From assembly GCA_021826795.1 (NCBI GenBank), contig JAKAYM010000007.1, forward strand, positions 1 to 30,210: DNA of 30,210 bases, written 5' to 3'. The notes beneath the pieces are model-generated. The model searched no databases. It had not been told where the DNA came from and saw nothing but the letters and a program-made list of their open reading frames with translations. The translations under genes were made by a program, and so were the position numbers. Below, one piece after another: positions 1-7,384 of the stretch. Within the stretch, counting starts at the first letter, position 1, and each line of letters opens with the position of its first letter. Source of the DNA: Thermoplasmata archaeon (GTDB lineage: Archaea > Thermoplasmatota > Thermoplasmata > Thermoplasmatales > Thermoplasmataceae).

Positions 1-13
1 GATAAAACATAAA

Positions 14-29
14 GAAAGATATTTAAATA
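14..29 (+). promoter_or_regulatory. Probable BRE/TATA element of the EF-1A operon
   Basis: A purine-rich stretch followed by GATATTTAAATA resembles an archaeal BRE plus TATA box. It lies about 60 bases before the EF-1A start, so the transcript would have a leader, in agreement with the AAAGGTGA ribosome binding site at 72-79. This is inferred from sequence resemblance only. Confidence 0.4.
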
Positions 30-85
30 TTAAAGTATTATATGGTAAAGAAAGGATATTTAATCCTGATTAAAGGTGAAAGAAA

Positions 86-1366
86 ATGGCAGAATTACCA
101 CATCTGAATTTAGTTATAATAGGGCATGTCGATCATGGAAAATCTACCTTTGTAGGTAGGCTATTGTTTGAGCACGGAGAAATTCCACAGCACATAATTG
201 ACGAGTACAAGAAGGAATCAGAAGAGAAGGGAAAGGCAACGTTCGAGTTTGCCTGGGTTATGGACCGGTTCAAGGAAGAGAGAGAAAGAGGAGTTACTAT
301 AGATCTTACACACAGGAAATTCGAGACCGACAAGTACTACTTTACAATTATTGACGCTCCCGGTCACAGGGATTTTGTCAAAAATATGATAACAGGAACA
401 AGCCAGGCAGATGCTGCAGTTCTTGTAGTCTCAGCCAGAGAGGGAGAAGGAGTTATGGCCCAGACAAGAGAGCATGCTTTCCTTGCAAGAACACTTGGTG
501 TACCCCAGTTAATTGTAGCAATAAACAAGATGGATTCAACCCAGCCACCATACAACGAAAAGAGATTCAATGAAGTAAAGGAACAGGTTACAAAACTTCT
601 TGCACCCATAGGATACAGGGATGTCCCGATCATACCAATGAGCGGTTATAAGGGAGACAATATAATGAAGGCAAGTGCAAACCTTTCATGGTGGAAGGGT
701 CCAACAATAATGGAAGCACTTAACAACCTTAAGGTTCCACCGAAACCAACAGACAAACCTCTCAGGATACCTGTTGAGGATGTATACTCCATTACCGGAA
801 TAGGAACAGTTCCTGTGGGAAGAGTGGAAACCGGAGTTATAAAAGTAAATGACAAGGTAACATTCATGCCTGCGAACAAATCCGGAGAAGTCAAGTCAAT
901 AGAGGAGCACCACACCACAATGCCCAAGGCAGAACCCGGTGATAATATAGGATTCAACGTAAGGGGAATAGCAAAGAACGATCTGAAGAGAGGAGATGTT
1001 TGTGGACCAGCTTCTGCACCACCTACCGTTGTAAAATCATTTACAGCCCAGATAGTAGTTCTTCAGCATCCCAGTGTTATCGCTGCAGGATACAAACCTG
1101 TCTTCCACGTTCATACAGCACAGATAGCTTGCAGATTTGATGAAATTCTCAGGACCATAAACCCCAAGGATGGAACAACCCTTAAGGATAAGCCTGATTT
1201 CATAAAGGCAGGAGATATAGCAGTAGTGAAGGTTATACCTGACAAACCCCTTGTTATAGAAAAGGTCTCTGAATTCCCACAGCTGGGAAGATTTGCAATC
1301 AGGGATATGGGCATGACCGTCGCAGCCGGTCAGTGCATAGACCTTGAAAAGGCAACAGTAGCGTGA
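86..1366 (+). CDS. tuf: Translation elongation factor 1-alpha (aEF-1A)
   Basis: This GTPase delivers aminoacyl-tRNA to the ribosomal A site. The 426-residue protein has the normal archaeal length. Near the N-terminus it has the P-loop GHVDHGKST, followed by DAPGH (G3) and NKMD (G4), then the two beta-barrel domains that bind aminoacyl-tRNA. The start is ATG 86, set by the ribosome binding site AAAGGTGA six bases upstream. The S10 gene follows after six bases; this pair is conserved in archaea and indicates co-transcription. It is expected to bind the C-terminal tails of the stalk proteins encoded at 23.5-24.8 kb. Recognition is by direct reading of the motifs and is secure. Confidence 0.98.
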   Translation: MAELPHLNLVIIGHVDHGKSTFVGRLLFEHGEIPQHIIDEYKKESEEKGKATFEFAWVMDRFKEERERGVTIDLTHRKFETDKYYFTIIDAPGHRDFVKNMITGTSQADAAVLVVSAREGEGVMAQTREHAFLARTLGVPQLIVAINKMDSTQPPYNEKRFNEVKEQVTKLLAPIGYRDVPIIPMSGYKGDNIMKASANLSWWKGPTIMEALNNLKVPPKPTDKPLRIPVEDVYSITGIGTVPVGRVETGVIKVNDKVTFMPANKSGEVKSIEEHHTTMPKAEPGDNIGFNVRGIAKNDLKRGDVCGPASAPPTVVKSFTAQIVVLQHPSVIAAGYKPVFHVHTAQIACRFDEILRTINPKDGTTLKDKPDFIKAGDIAVVKVIPDKPLVIEKVSEFPQLGRFAIRDMGMTVAAGQCIDLEKATVA

Positions 1367-1372
1367 TGATAT

Positions 1373-1684
1373 ATGGCATACAAAGCAAGAATTTCACTGA
1401 GTGGCACTGAAAACAAAATAGTCGACATTGTTTGCGATGAAATCAAATCGATAGCAAAGAGAACAGGGGTTGAAATACATGGACCTGTTCCACTGCCTAC
1501 AAAAAAACTCAAAGTTCCGGTGAGGAAAAGCCCTGATGGTGAAGGCTCTCCAACATGGGACCGCTGGGAAATGAGAGTACATAAACGCCTGATGGATGTG
1601 GATGCCGACGAAAGAACCTTGAGGCAACTGATGAGGATATCCATACCTGACGGTGTTAGAATAGAAATACAGATAAAAAGTTAA
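1373..1684 (+). CDS. rpsJ: 30S ribosomal protein S10 (uS10)
   Basis: Small-subunit ribosomal protein of the 30S head. The 103-residue sequence has archaeal/eukaryotic uS10 features, including the [23 protein letters not shown] region and a C-terminal strand around [11 protein letters not shown]. It starts six bases after the EF-1A stop, as the second cistron of the EF-1A operon, the usual archaeal arrangement. Length is normal and nothing is odd. A T-rich stretch and a new gene follow after about 85 bases. Confidence 0.97.
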   Translation: MAYKARISLSGTENKIVDIVCDEIKSIAKRTGVEIHGPVPLPTKKLKVPVRKSPDGEGSPTWDRWEMRVHKRLMDVDADERTLRQLMRISIPDGVRIEIQIKS

Positions 1685-1768
1685 ATTATTTTAGCTTTTA
1701 AATAAATTTTAACAATAATTAAATAATGATTTTTAATACAGGGTTATAGAATTTAAACGGTGTTATTA

Positions 1769-3967
1769 ATGGGGCGAAAAGAAGAAAATGTTGCAAAAGC
1801 AATGAAATTAGTTGAACATCCAGAGTTAATAAGGAATATTGATATAGCGGCTCATATAGACCATGGGAAAACCACACTCAGTGATAACCTAATTGCCGGT
1901 GCCGGAATGATGAGCGAGGAACTTGCCGGAAAACAGTTACTTCTGGATTATGATGAACAGGAACAGGCAAGGGGAATAACCATAAATGCTGCAAATGCAT
2001 CCATGGTTCATGAAGTTGAAGGAAAGGAGTACCTTATTAACCTTATAGATACTCCTGGACATGTTGATTTCGGCGGGGATGTTACAAGGGCAATGAGGGC
2101 TGTTGACGGTACAGTTATTGTTGTCGATTCCGTTGAGGGTGTAATGCCACAGACAGAAACTGTGGTAAGGCAGGCCTTAAGGGAGAGAGTTAAACCAGTC
2201 CTGTTCATTAACAAGGTAGACAGATTGATTAACGAATTAAAACTCAATGGCGATGAAATGCAGAAACGTTTCATAAAGGTCATTACCGATGTAAACAAAT
2301 TAATAACAAAATATGCTCCAAAGGAATTTGCAAATGACTGGCTAGTCAATGTAAAAAACGGCACAGTTGCCTTCGGATCCGCATACCATAACTGGGCACT
2401 TTCCGTTCCCGCCATGGGCTTATTCAAGGTTACCTTCAAGGATATTGTTGATTTAGTTTCAGCAGGCAAACAGAAAGAGCTTGCCAAAAAGGCTCCACTG
2501 CATAAAGTAGTTCTCGATATGGTAATAAAAAATCTTCCTAATCCAGCAGTTGCGCAGAAATACAGAATTCCACAGATATGGCATGGAGATCTTAACAGTG
2601 AAATAGGAAAAGCTATGGAAATGTGTGACGACAATGGTCCAGTTACAATGATGATAACCAAGATTCTTATCGATCCACATGCAGGAGAAATAGCCGTGGG
2701 GAGAGTTTTCTCTGGAATAATCAGGAAGGGAAGTGAGCTCTACGTTACAGGAGCAGGTAAATCCAAGGTTCAGTTATTATCAATGATGGTTGGTCCGGAC
2801 AGAATATCAATTGATGAGATTGCTGCAGGTAATATTGCTGCTGTTGTTGGACTGAAGGGCGCAATAGCCGGTTCAACCGTATCCTCAAGCCAGGAAATGG
2901 AGGATTTTGAACCCATGTCCCATTATTCGGATCCAGTGGTTACACTGGCTATCGAGGCAAAGCATACTGCCGATCTTCCAAAGCTTATAGATGTTTTGAG
3001 ATCAGTATCCAAAGCAGATCCATCCATACAGGTTGATATAAATCAGGAAACCGGCGAGCATCTTATATCTGGTATGGGAGAGTTACATTTAGAAATTACA
3101 ATGTACAGGATAAAAAATGATTACCATGTTGAGGTTGTAACATCGGCTCCACTGGTTGTATATCGTGAAACCGTTGATAAAACCGGAGGACCATTCGAGG
3201 GTAAATCTCCTAACAAGCATAATAGATTCTATTTCAAGGTAGAACCTCTCCCCCAAGGCGTTGTACTGGCTATCCTTGAAGGTAAAATACCAGACGGGTC
3301 AAAAATAAAGGATAAAAAGGCCATTGCCGCAATACTTGAAGAAGCGGGTCTCGATCATAACGAGGCAAGAAGTCTGGTGTCGGTGCACGGAATCAATGTA
3401 ATGCTAGATATGACAAAGGGAATACAGTATCTGGATGAAACCATGGAGCTTCTCATAGAATCATTCAACGAATCTCTAGACAAAGGCCCGCTGGCAAATG
3501 AAAAAGTATACGGGTTGAAGGTAAGTTTAATGGATGCAAAACTTCACGAGGATAGCATCCATAGGGGGCCAGCACAGGTTATACCTGCTGGTAGGAACTC
3601 AATATACGGTGCCATGTGCCAGGCAGGGAGGGTTCTTATGGAGCCCATGCAGAAGGTTTACATAAGTGTTCCACAGGAACTAATGGGGCCAGTCACCAGT
3701 GAGCTCCAGCAGAGGCGTGGTGTCGTCGAGGATATGCAGCAGAACGGTGATGAAATTACCGTTATAGCAAATGCACCTGTATCCGGTATGATCGGCTTTG
3801 CATCTGCAATAAGAAGCGCCACAGGTGGAAAGGCCATATGGAGCTCTGAGAATTCTGGATACCAACGTGTACCTTACGAACTTCAGGCCGGCATAGTTGC
3901 AAAAATAAGGGAAAGGAAAGGACTCAAGCCGGAGCCTTACGACGAGACCTACTACTCCTCTCTTTAA
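1769..3967 (+). CDS. fusA: Translation elongation factor 2 (aEF-2)
   Basis: GTPase that drives translocation on the ribosome. The protein is 732 residues from ATG 1769. That start is preferred over a GTG nine bases upstream because the GTG lies inside the GGTG ribosome binding site. The G domain has AHIDHGKTT, RGITI, DTPGHVDFGG and NKVD. Domain IV carries the diphthamide loop, LHEDSIHRGPAQ, in which His598 (bases 3560-3562) is the residue expected to become diphthamide. The dph2 gene of that pathway lies at 16.5-17.5 kb in this window. Length and domain order are normal, and a T-run at 3974-3980 after the stop may end transcription. Confidence 0.98.
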   Translation: MGRKEENVAKAMKLVEHPELIRNIDIAAHIDHGKTTLSDNLIAGAGMMSEELAGKQLLLDYDEQEQARGITINAANASMVHEVEGKEYLINLIDTPGHVDFGGDVTRAMRAVDGTVIVVDSVEGVMPQTETVVRQALRERVKPVLFINKVDRLINELKLNGDEMQKRFIKVITDVNKLITKYAPKEFANDWLVNVKNGTVAFGSAYHNWALSVPAMGLFKVTFKDIVDLVSAGKQKELAKKAPLHKVVLDMVIKNLPNPAVAQKYRIPQIWHGDLNSEIGKAMEMCDDNGPVTMMITKILIDPHAGEIAVGRVFSGIIRKGSELYVTGAGKSKVQLLSMMVGPDRISIDEIAAGNIAAVVGLKGAIAGSTVSSSQEMEDFEPMSHYSDPVVTLAIEAKHTADLPKLIDVLRSVSKADPSIQVDINQETGEHLISGMGELHLEITMYRIKNDYHVEVVTSAPLVVYRETVDKTGGPFEGKSPNKHNRFYFKVEPLPQGVVLAILEGKIPDGSKIKDKKAIAAILEEAGLDHNEARSLVSVHGINVMLDMTKGIQYLDETMELLIESFNESLDKGPLANEKVYGLKVSLMDAKLHEDSIHRGPAQVIPAGRNSIYGAMCQAGRVLMEPMQKVYISVPQELMGPVTSELQQRRGVVEDMQQNGDEITVIANAPVSGMIGFASAIRSATGGKAIWSSENSGYQRVPYELQAGIVAKIRERKGLKPEPYDETYYSSL

Positions 3968-3973
3968 ACCAAA

Positions 3974-3980
3974 TTTTTTT
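3974..3980 (+). terminator. Oligo-T run after EF-2
   Basis: Seven consecutive T residues lie directly after the EF-2 stop, inside an AT-rich 50-base gap. Archaeal RNA polymerase can terminate at such runs. There is no hairpin. Confidence 0.35.
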
Positions 3981-4016
3981 GCATAGTATTTTATTTTTTA
4001 ATGTATTACATTTTTC

Positions 4017-5033
4017 ATGAAATCTGTCTGTCTAAACGGGCATCCCAGAATTAAATATGAATTAAGATGCACAATTTGCAACGAACCATTTGAATTAATT
4101 CCGGATAAAATCTTCACAGATAATCTGGAACTTAATTTTGATTATCTTACAAAAAAAATAACTCTCGGAGAAGTTTTTACCCCCATAGAGGATCTGAACA
4201 GCAATTTAGTACTAAAACTGGATTATTTCTCTCCTACCTATTCATATAAGGATAGAGGTAGTAAAAACCTTATATCATATATAAAAACCAATGAAAAGGA
4301 ATTCCATGCAACTTCCATTAACGAGGATTCATCGGGCAATGCCGGTGCTTCTATAGCAGCATATGGAGCACGCGCAGGCTATAATGTAAACATATATGTT
4401 CCAGGAAACGCAAATGAAAATAAGTTAAAGCAGATAAACAGTTACGGTGCTAATATTATAAAGGTTGATGGAACAAGAGATACCGTACAGGAAACTGCAG
4501 AAAAAGCTTCAGGTTTTTATGCTTCACACATTCTTAACCCTGAATTCCGTGATGGAATCAGAACACTTGCATATGAAATCTTTCTCCAGTCATCAAGGAT
4601 GCCAGACAATATATTCGTACCGGTTTCAGCAGGAACGCTGTTATCCGGACTTTTCAGTGGTTTATCCCATCTTTACAGTTCCGGTGAAATTGGCAGAATT
4701 CCTAAAATTATTGGGGTGCAGCCGGAAAATATTTCACCACTATGCTCCAGAGTAAATGAATTAAAGTATAATCCTGATAACAATCTATCATCGATTGCCG
4801 ATGCACTTGTTGCCAAACGTCCTGTACTGATGAAGTTAATGATGAGAATAATGGGAGAGGGAAACAGCTGTGTATCAGTATCAGAAAATGAAATCATCGA
4901 GGCCAGAAAAGATCTGGCTCTTAAAGGTTTTTACGTTGAATACAGCTCCGCCACTGTTTACGCCGCATATAAGAAAGGGCATTATACTGGAAAGTCCATG
5001 CTGATACTGACAGGAAATGGGTTGAAAAATTAA
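4017..5033 (+). CDS. thrC: Threonine synthase-like PLP enzyme
   Basis: Fold-type II pyridoxal-phosphate enzyme, best matched to threonine synthase (O-phosphohomoserine to threonine). The N-terminus has a zinc-ribbon-like set of cysteines (C5, C18, C21), common in archaeal threonine synthases. Lys78 in SYKDRGS is the expected Schiff-base lysine. The phosphate-binding loop is EDSSGNAGAS, and LTGNG lies close to the C-terminus. At 338 residues it is shorter than most archaeal ThrC proteins (about 390-400), so a related beta-eliminating or beta-replacing activity cannot be excluded. There is no ribosome binding site; a T/A-rich TATA-like stretch about 25 bases upstream suggests a leaderless message. 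Its stop overlaps the convergent osmC stop by four bases. Confidence 0.8.
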   Translation: MKSVCLNGHPRIKYELRCTICNEPFELIPDKIFTDNLELNFDYLTKKITLGEVFTPIEDLNSNLVLKLDYFSPTYSYKDRGSKNLISYIKTNEKEFHATSINEDSSGNAGASIAAYGARAGYNVNIYVPGNANENKLKQINSYGANIIKVDGTRDTVQETAEKASGFYASHILNPEFRDGIRTLAYEIFLQSSRMPDNIFVPVSAGTLLSGLFSGLSHLYSSGEIGRIPKIIGVQPENISPLCSRVNELKYNPDNNLSSIADALVAKRPVLMKLMMRIMGEGNSCVSVSENEIIEARKDLALKGFYVEYSSATVYAAYKKGHYTGKSMLILTGNGLKN

Positions 5034-5446
5034 CGGTAATCCTTGCCGTTGATGGTGTAATAATAGGACACCGGTATTCCCGCATTTTTTACAGTAAGAG
5101 ATACTGAACAGTATTTTTCCAGTGACAGGTTTACGGCTTTCTTTACGGAATCAGGATCCACATCTCCCTGGAAGATATAATGTATTTCTCCATATTTTAA
5201 CATCTTCGGGTCGGTATCCCTTTTTTCTGCAGTAACTTCACATCTGTAGTTTTCCACATCCTTTCTCATCTTTTTGAGTATATTTAATACGTCATCGCTG
5301 CTGCATGCCCCCATGGCAAGCATTAAGAGCTCTGTTGGTGAATGGTATTCATCGTTACCAACCACAGAATTTTTTATTTTTACATCATATTTGCCATCGT
5401 CTGAAATAAATCCTACATTCTTATCGAATTTAAATGACACTTTCAT
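5030..5446 (-). CDS. OsmC/Ohr-family peroxidase
   Basis: Thiol peroxidase family that reduces organic hydroperoxides. The 138-residue protein has both conserved cysteines: one in the MGACSSDDVLNILKKMR helix and a second in EKYCSVSLTV near the C-terminus. The domain is complete. The probable TATA element (TTTTATAGTG on the minus strand, around 5472) lies about 26 bases before the ATG, implying a leaderless transcript. It converges on the threonine synthase gene. Expected role: protection against peroxides. Subgroup (OsmC versus YhfA-like) cannot be fixed by eye. Confidence 0.9.
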   Translation of the reverse strand: MKVSFKFDKNVGFISDDGKYDVKIKNSVVGNDEYHSPTELLMLAMGACSSDDVLNILKKMRKDVENYRCEVTAEKRDTDPKMLKYGEIHYIFQGDVDPDSVKKAVNLSLEKYCSVSLTVKNAGIPVSYYYTINGKDYR

Positions 5447-5485
5447 ATTATGTAGTATATAATATCACTATAAAATGTTTAACAA

Positions 5486-6067
5486 TTACGATGAGATAAA
5501 CTTCCCTATAATATTTTCCACCATTTCTTCAGGCAACCCGGTTTCATCAGCCACCTCTGAGAAATTTAGTTTCTCTAGATATTCATAAATTACCTTTCTG
5601 TAAAATCCATCGTATTCTGAAGCCCTCTCACGGAGTTTTTCAATTATTAGGTCCTTCTTTCCCACCAGTTCGCTTCTCTTTCTATCTATACTATCTATTT
5701 CATCATTTATTGATTTAAGTGTACCAATCAGACTCAGTGAAGTTCCATTAACGTCTTCTCCAGGATAGTTTATTTCACTTTTCTTAATTCCCATAAAATT
5801 TCTTGAATAGTCTATAGTTATCGTGGAAAATCCCATTGATTTATATACTTTCCTTGGCGGGCCAATTGTTGATGGTATGCTTCCATTGGTTGATATAAAT
5901 CCCAGTTTTTCAAGAATGTCAAGCTGTTTGTTTATAGCTTGTTGTGAAACCCCGATCATCTTGCTTAATTCAAGGGCATATGAATCATAATTTGCGAGTG
6001 TTTTCAGCATCTCTCTTCTGGTATTATTCTCCAGAGCCATTAAAATATTCCATAATTCGTCATCCAT
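5486..6067 (-). CDS. Winged-helix transcriptional regulator, second gene of the hsp20 operon
   Basis: DNA-binding regulator of 193 residues. Residues 1-75 form an ArsR-like winged helix: TRREMLKTLAN, then recognition-helix region VSQQAINKQLDILEKLGF, then the wing with PPRKVYK. Residues about 105-150 are predicted coiled coil (IDSIDRKRSELVGKKDLI), probably for dimer formation. A C-terminal helix-turn-helix-like segment (FSEVADETGLPEEMVENII) follows. It starts 30 bases after hsp20 with ribosome binding site GGGTG, so the two are likely one transcript. By analogy with Archaeoglobus HSR1 and Pyrococcus Phr, it is the best candidate to bind the inverted repeat in front of hsp20. That link is inferred. 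Confidence 0.8.
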   Translation of the reverse strand: MDDELWNILMALENNTRREMLKTLANYDSYALELSKMIGVSQQAINKQLDILEKLGFISTNGSIPSTIGPPRKVYKSMGFSTITIDYSRNFMGIKKSEINYPGEDVNGTSLSLIGTLKSINDEIDSIDRKRSELVGKKDLIIEKLRERASEYDGFYRKVIYEYLEKLNFSEVADETGLPEEMVENIIGKFISS

Positions 6068-6097
6068 AAAAACACCCGAAAAAATAAAAATAGATAT

Positions 6098-6637
6098 TTA
6101 ATCTATTTTAACTGCCTTTCCATTACCCTTGCTGTTCAATTTTTTAATGGTTATATCAAGGACACCGTTAGTAAATTTTGCTATTACACTGTCAATGTTT
6201 ACTCCAGTGTTGAATTCTATGTTTTTATAGTATTTCCTGGCACCTTTATCGACCTTTAGTTCTATATTGTTTTCATTTACAACGAGGTCTATATCCTTCT
6301 TATCCACTCCGGGTAATTCATATGTTATGTAAACGTTTTCCTTGTCCTCATTAATGTCTGTAAGTGGCTCCCTGTAACCTTCCTGTGTTTCGTTTTTCTG
6401 ACCGATGGCATTCCTGGGTACGTTTCCGAATTCCTGGAAAACCGGCTTTCCATCAGGTCCAACCTTATAACTGAATCCATAGACATAAGGACCCATTATC
6501 TTACTATTTGTATCATCCTTCATTATGGATTCCCAGAACCTGGCAATTTCCTTGTTAATTTTTCTCATATCAAGGCCAAACTCGTCGTACATGTCGTTAA
6601 ATATATCATCCCAATCATCATCTCTTCTTCCATTCAT
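6098..6637 (-). CDS. hsp20: Small heat shock protein, Hsp20/alpha-crystallin family
   Basis: ATP-independent holdase chaperone. The protein is 179 residues from ATG 6637. That start is preferred because AGGTGATAAT places a good ribosome binding site just ahead of it; a TTG 21 bases further up lies inside the operator repeat. The alpha-crystallin domain runs from about residue 95 to the end, with the hallmark ELPGVDKKDIDL and the strand GVLDITIKK. The long N-terminal region is rich in acidic residues (DDDWDDIFNDMYDEF). There is no obvious C-terminal IxI motif; the tail ends in KAVKID. A winged-helix regulator follows in the same operon. Confidence 0.93.
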   Translation of the reverse strand: MNGRRDDDWDDIFNDMYDEFGLDMRKINKEIARFWESIMKDDTNSKIMGPYVYGFSYKVGPDGKPVFQEFGNVPRNAIGQKNETQEGYREPLTDINEDKENVYITYELPGVDKKDIDLVVNENNIELKVDKGARKYYKNIEFNTGVNIDSVIAKFTNGVLDITIKKLNSKGNGKAVKID

Positions 6638-6650
6638 TATTATCACCTGA

Positions 6651-6673
6651 GTTAACAACCATTAGTTGTTAAC
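6651..6673 (-). promoter_or_regulatory. Inverted-repeat operator at the hsp20 transcription start
   Basis: A perfect palindrome: GTTAACAAC, five-base spacer CATTA, GTTGTTAAC. It sits between the TATA box (about 6688-6700) and the hsp20 ribosome binding site, covering the expected transcription start. Archaeoglobus HSR1 is reported to bind CTAAC-N5-GTTAG; the inner AAC-N5-GTT and the spacer length are the same here. A bound repressor would block initiation. Confidence 0.7.
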
Positions 6674-6687
6674 TGTATATTACTAAC

Positions 6688-6702
6688 TTATATATAAATA
6701 TT
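6688..6702 (-). promoter_or_regulatory. TATA box of the hsp20 operon
   Basis: On the minus strand this reads AATATTTATATATAA, a strong archaeal TATA element. Initiation about 25 bases downstream would fall near 6668, inside the inverted repeat. Confidence 0.55.
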
Positions 6703-6752
6703 TATTTTATCTAGAAGAAATATATAACTATTGTTATAAAATAAACCAAAAA

Positions 6753-7271
6753 TCAATCTTCTCCAACTTTGTGTATGTATTGGACGCCGATCATAGATTC
6801 TACTTCGCTATCAGATAGATTGAACTTTCTGATTTTTATATCACTCTCTAGCAACATCAATTCAGCAAGATCATCAGGATAACCTTCAGCAAATATAATT
6901 TCATCAATATGTGAATTCATGATCATTTTGGAACATACCACACAGGGATGAGTTGTAACGTATATTTTCGAGCCTTTAATTGATGAACCATTAACGGCTG
7001 CCTGTATTATGGCATTCTGCTCTGCATGCAATCCTCTGCAAAGTTCATGCCTTTCACCGGAAGGTACACTCAGTTCATCCCGTATGCATCCAACTATATC
7101 GCAATTAACTGTGTGAGCTGGTGGTCCATTATATCCAGTTGCCAGTACATTGTTATCCCTGACAATAACAGCCCCAACCTTCCTTCTTGTACAGTTAGAA
7201 CGGGAAGCAGCAAGGTATGCCATACGCATGAAATACTCATCCCATGATGGCCGCTTTAAATTTTCTTCCAT
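6753..7271 (-). CDS. Deoxycytidylate (dCMP) deaminase family protein
   Basis: Zinc-dependent deaminase converting dCMP to dUMP for thymidylate synthesis. From ATG 7271 it is 172 residues. Zinc-site motifs are HAEQN (His82, catalytic Glu84) and THPCVVC (Cys110, Cys113). An insertion with Cys57, Cys62, His75 and Cys78 resembles the second, structural zinc site of T4-type dCMP deaminases. An upstream in-frame ATG at 7313 would add 14 residues, but the TATA box at 7293-7304 lies about 27 bases before ATG 7271 and no ribosome binding site is present, so a leaderless start at 7271 fits better. A ComE-type deaminase of unknown substrate is the alternative. Confidence 0.88.
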   Translation of the reverse strand: MEENLKRPSWDEYFMRMAYLAASRSNCTRRKVGAVIVRDNNVLATGYNGPPAHTVNCDIVGCIRDELSVPSGERHELCRGLHAEQNAIIQAAVNGSSIKGSKIYVTTHPCVVCSKMIMNSHIDEIIFAEGYPDDLAELMLLESDIKIRKFNLSDSEVESMIGVQYIHKVGED

Positions 7272-7292
7272 ATTGTATAAATAGATAATAAG

Positions 7293-7304
7293 CATATAAA
7301 TATT
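7293..7304 (-). promoter_or_regulatory. TATA box of the dCMP deaminase gene
   Basis: AATATTTATATG on the minus strand, centred about 27 bases before ATG 7271. The distance supports a leaderless message and decides the start codon. Confidence 0.5.
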
Positions 7305-7384
7305 ATTTATCATTATGAATTACAGCTGTTATAAATAATCAGGAGGACAATTATATTTATTTATCCAGTTGCATTATATGTAGA

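Noticed and set aside
2008..2661. Long open frame of 217 codons on the minus strand inside EF-2
   Set aside because: It lies fully opposite the conserved EF-2 coding sequence and its composition is that of an antisense shadow; no family features.
4465..4755. Open frame of 96 codons on the plus strand inside the threonine synthase-like gene
   Set aside because: Out-of-frame shadow of a well-conserved PLP enzyme; no promoter or binding site.
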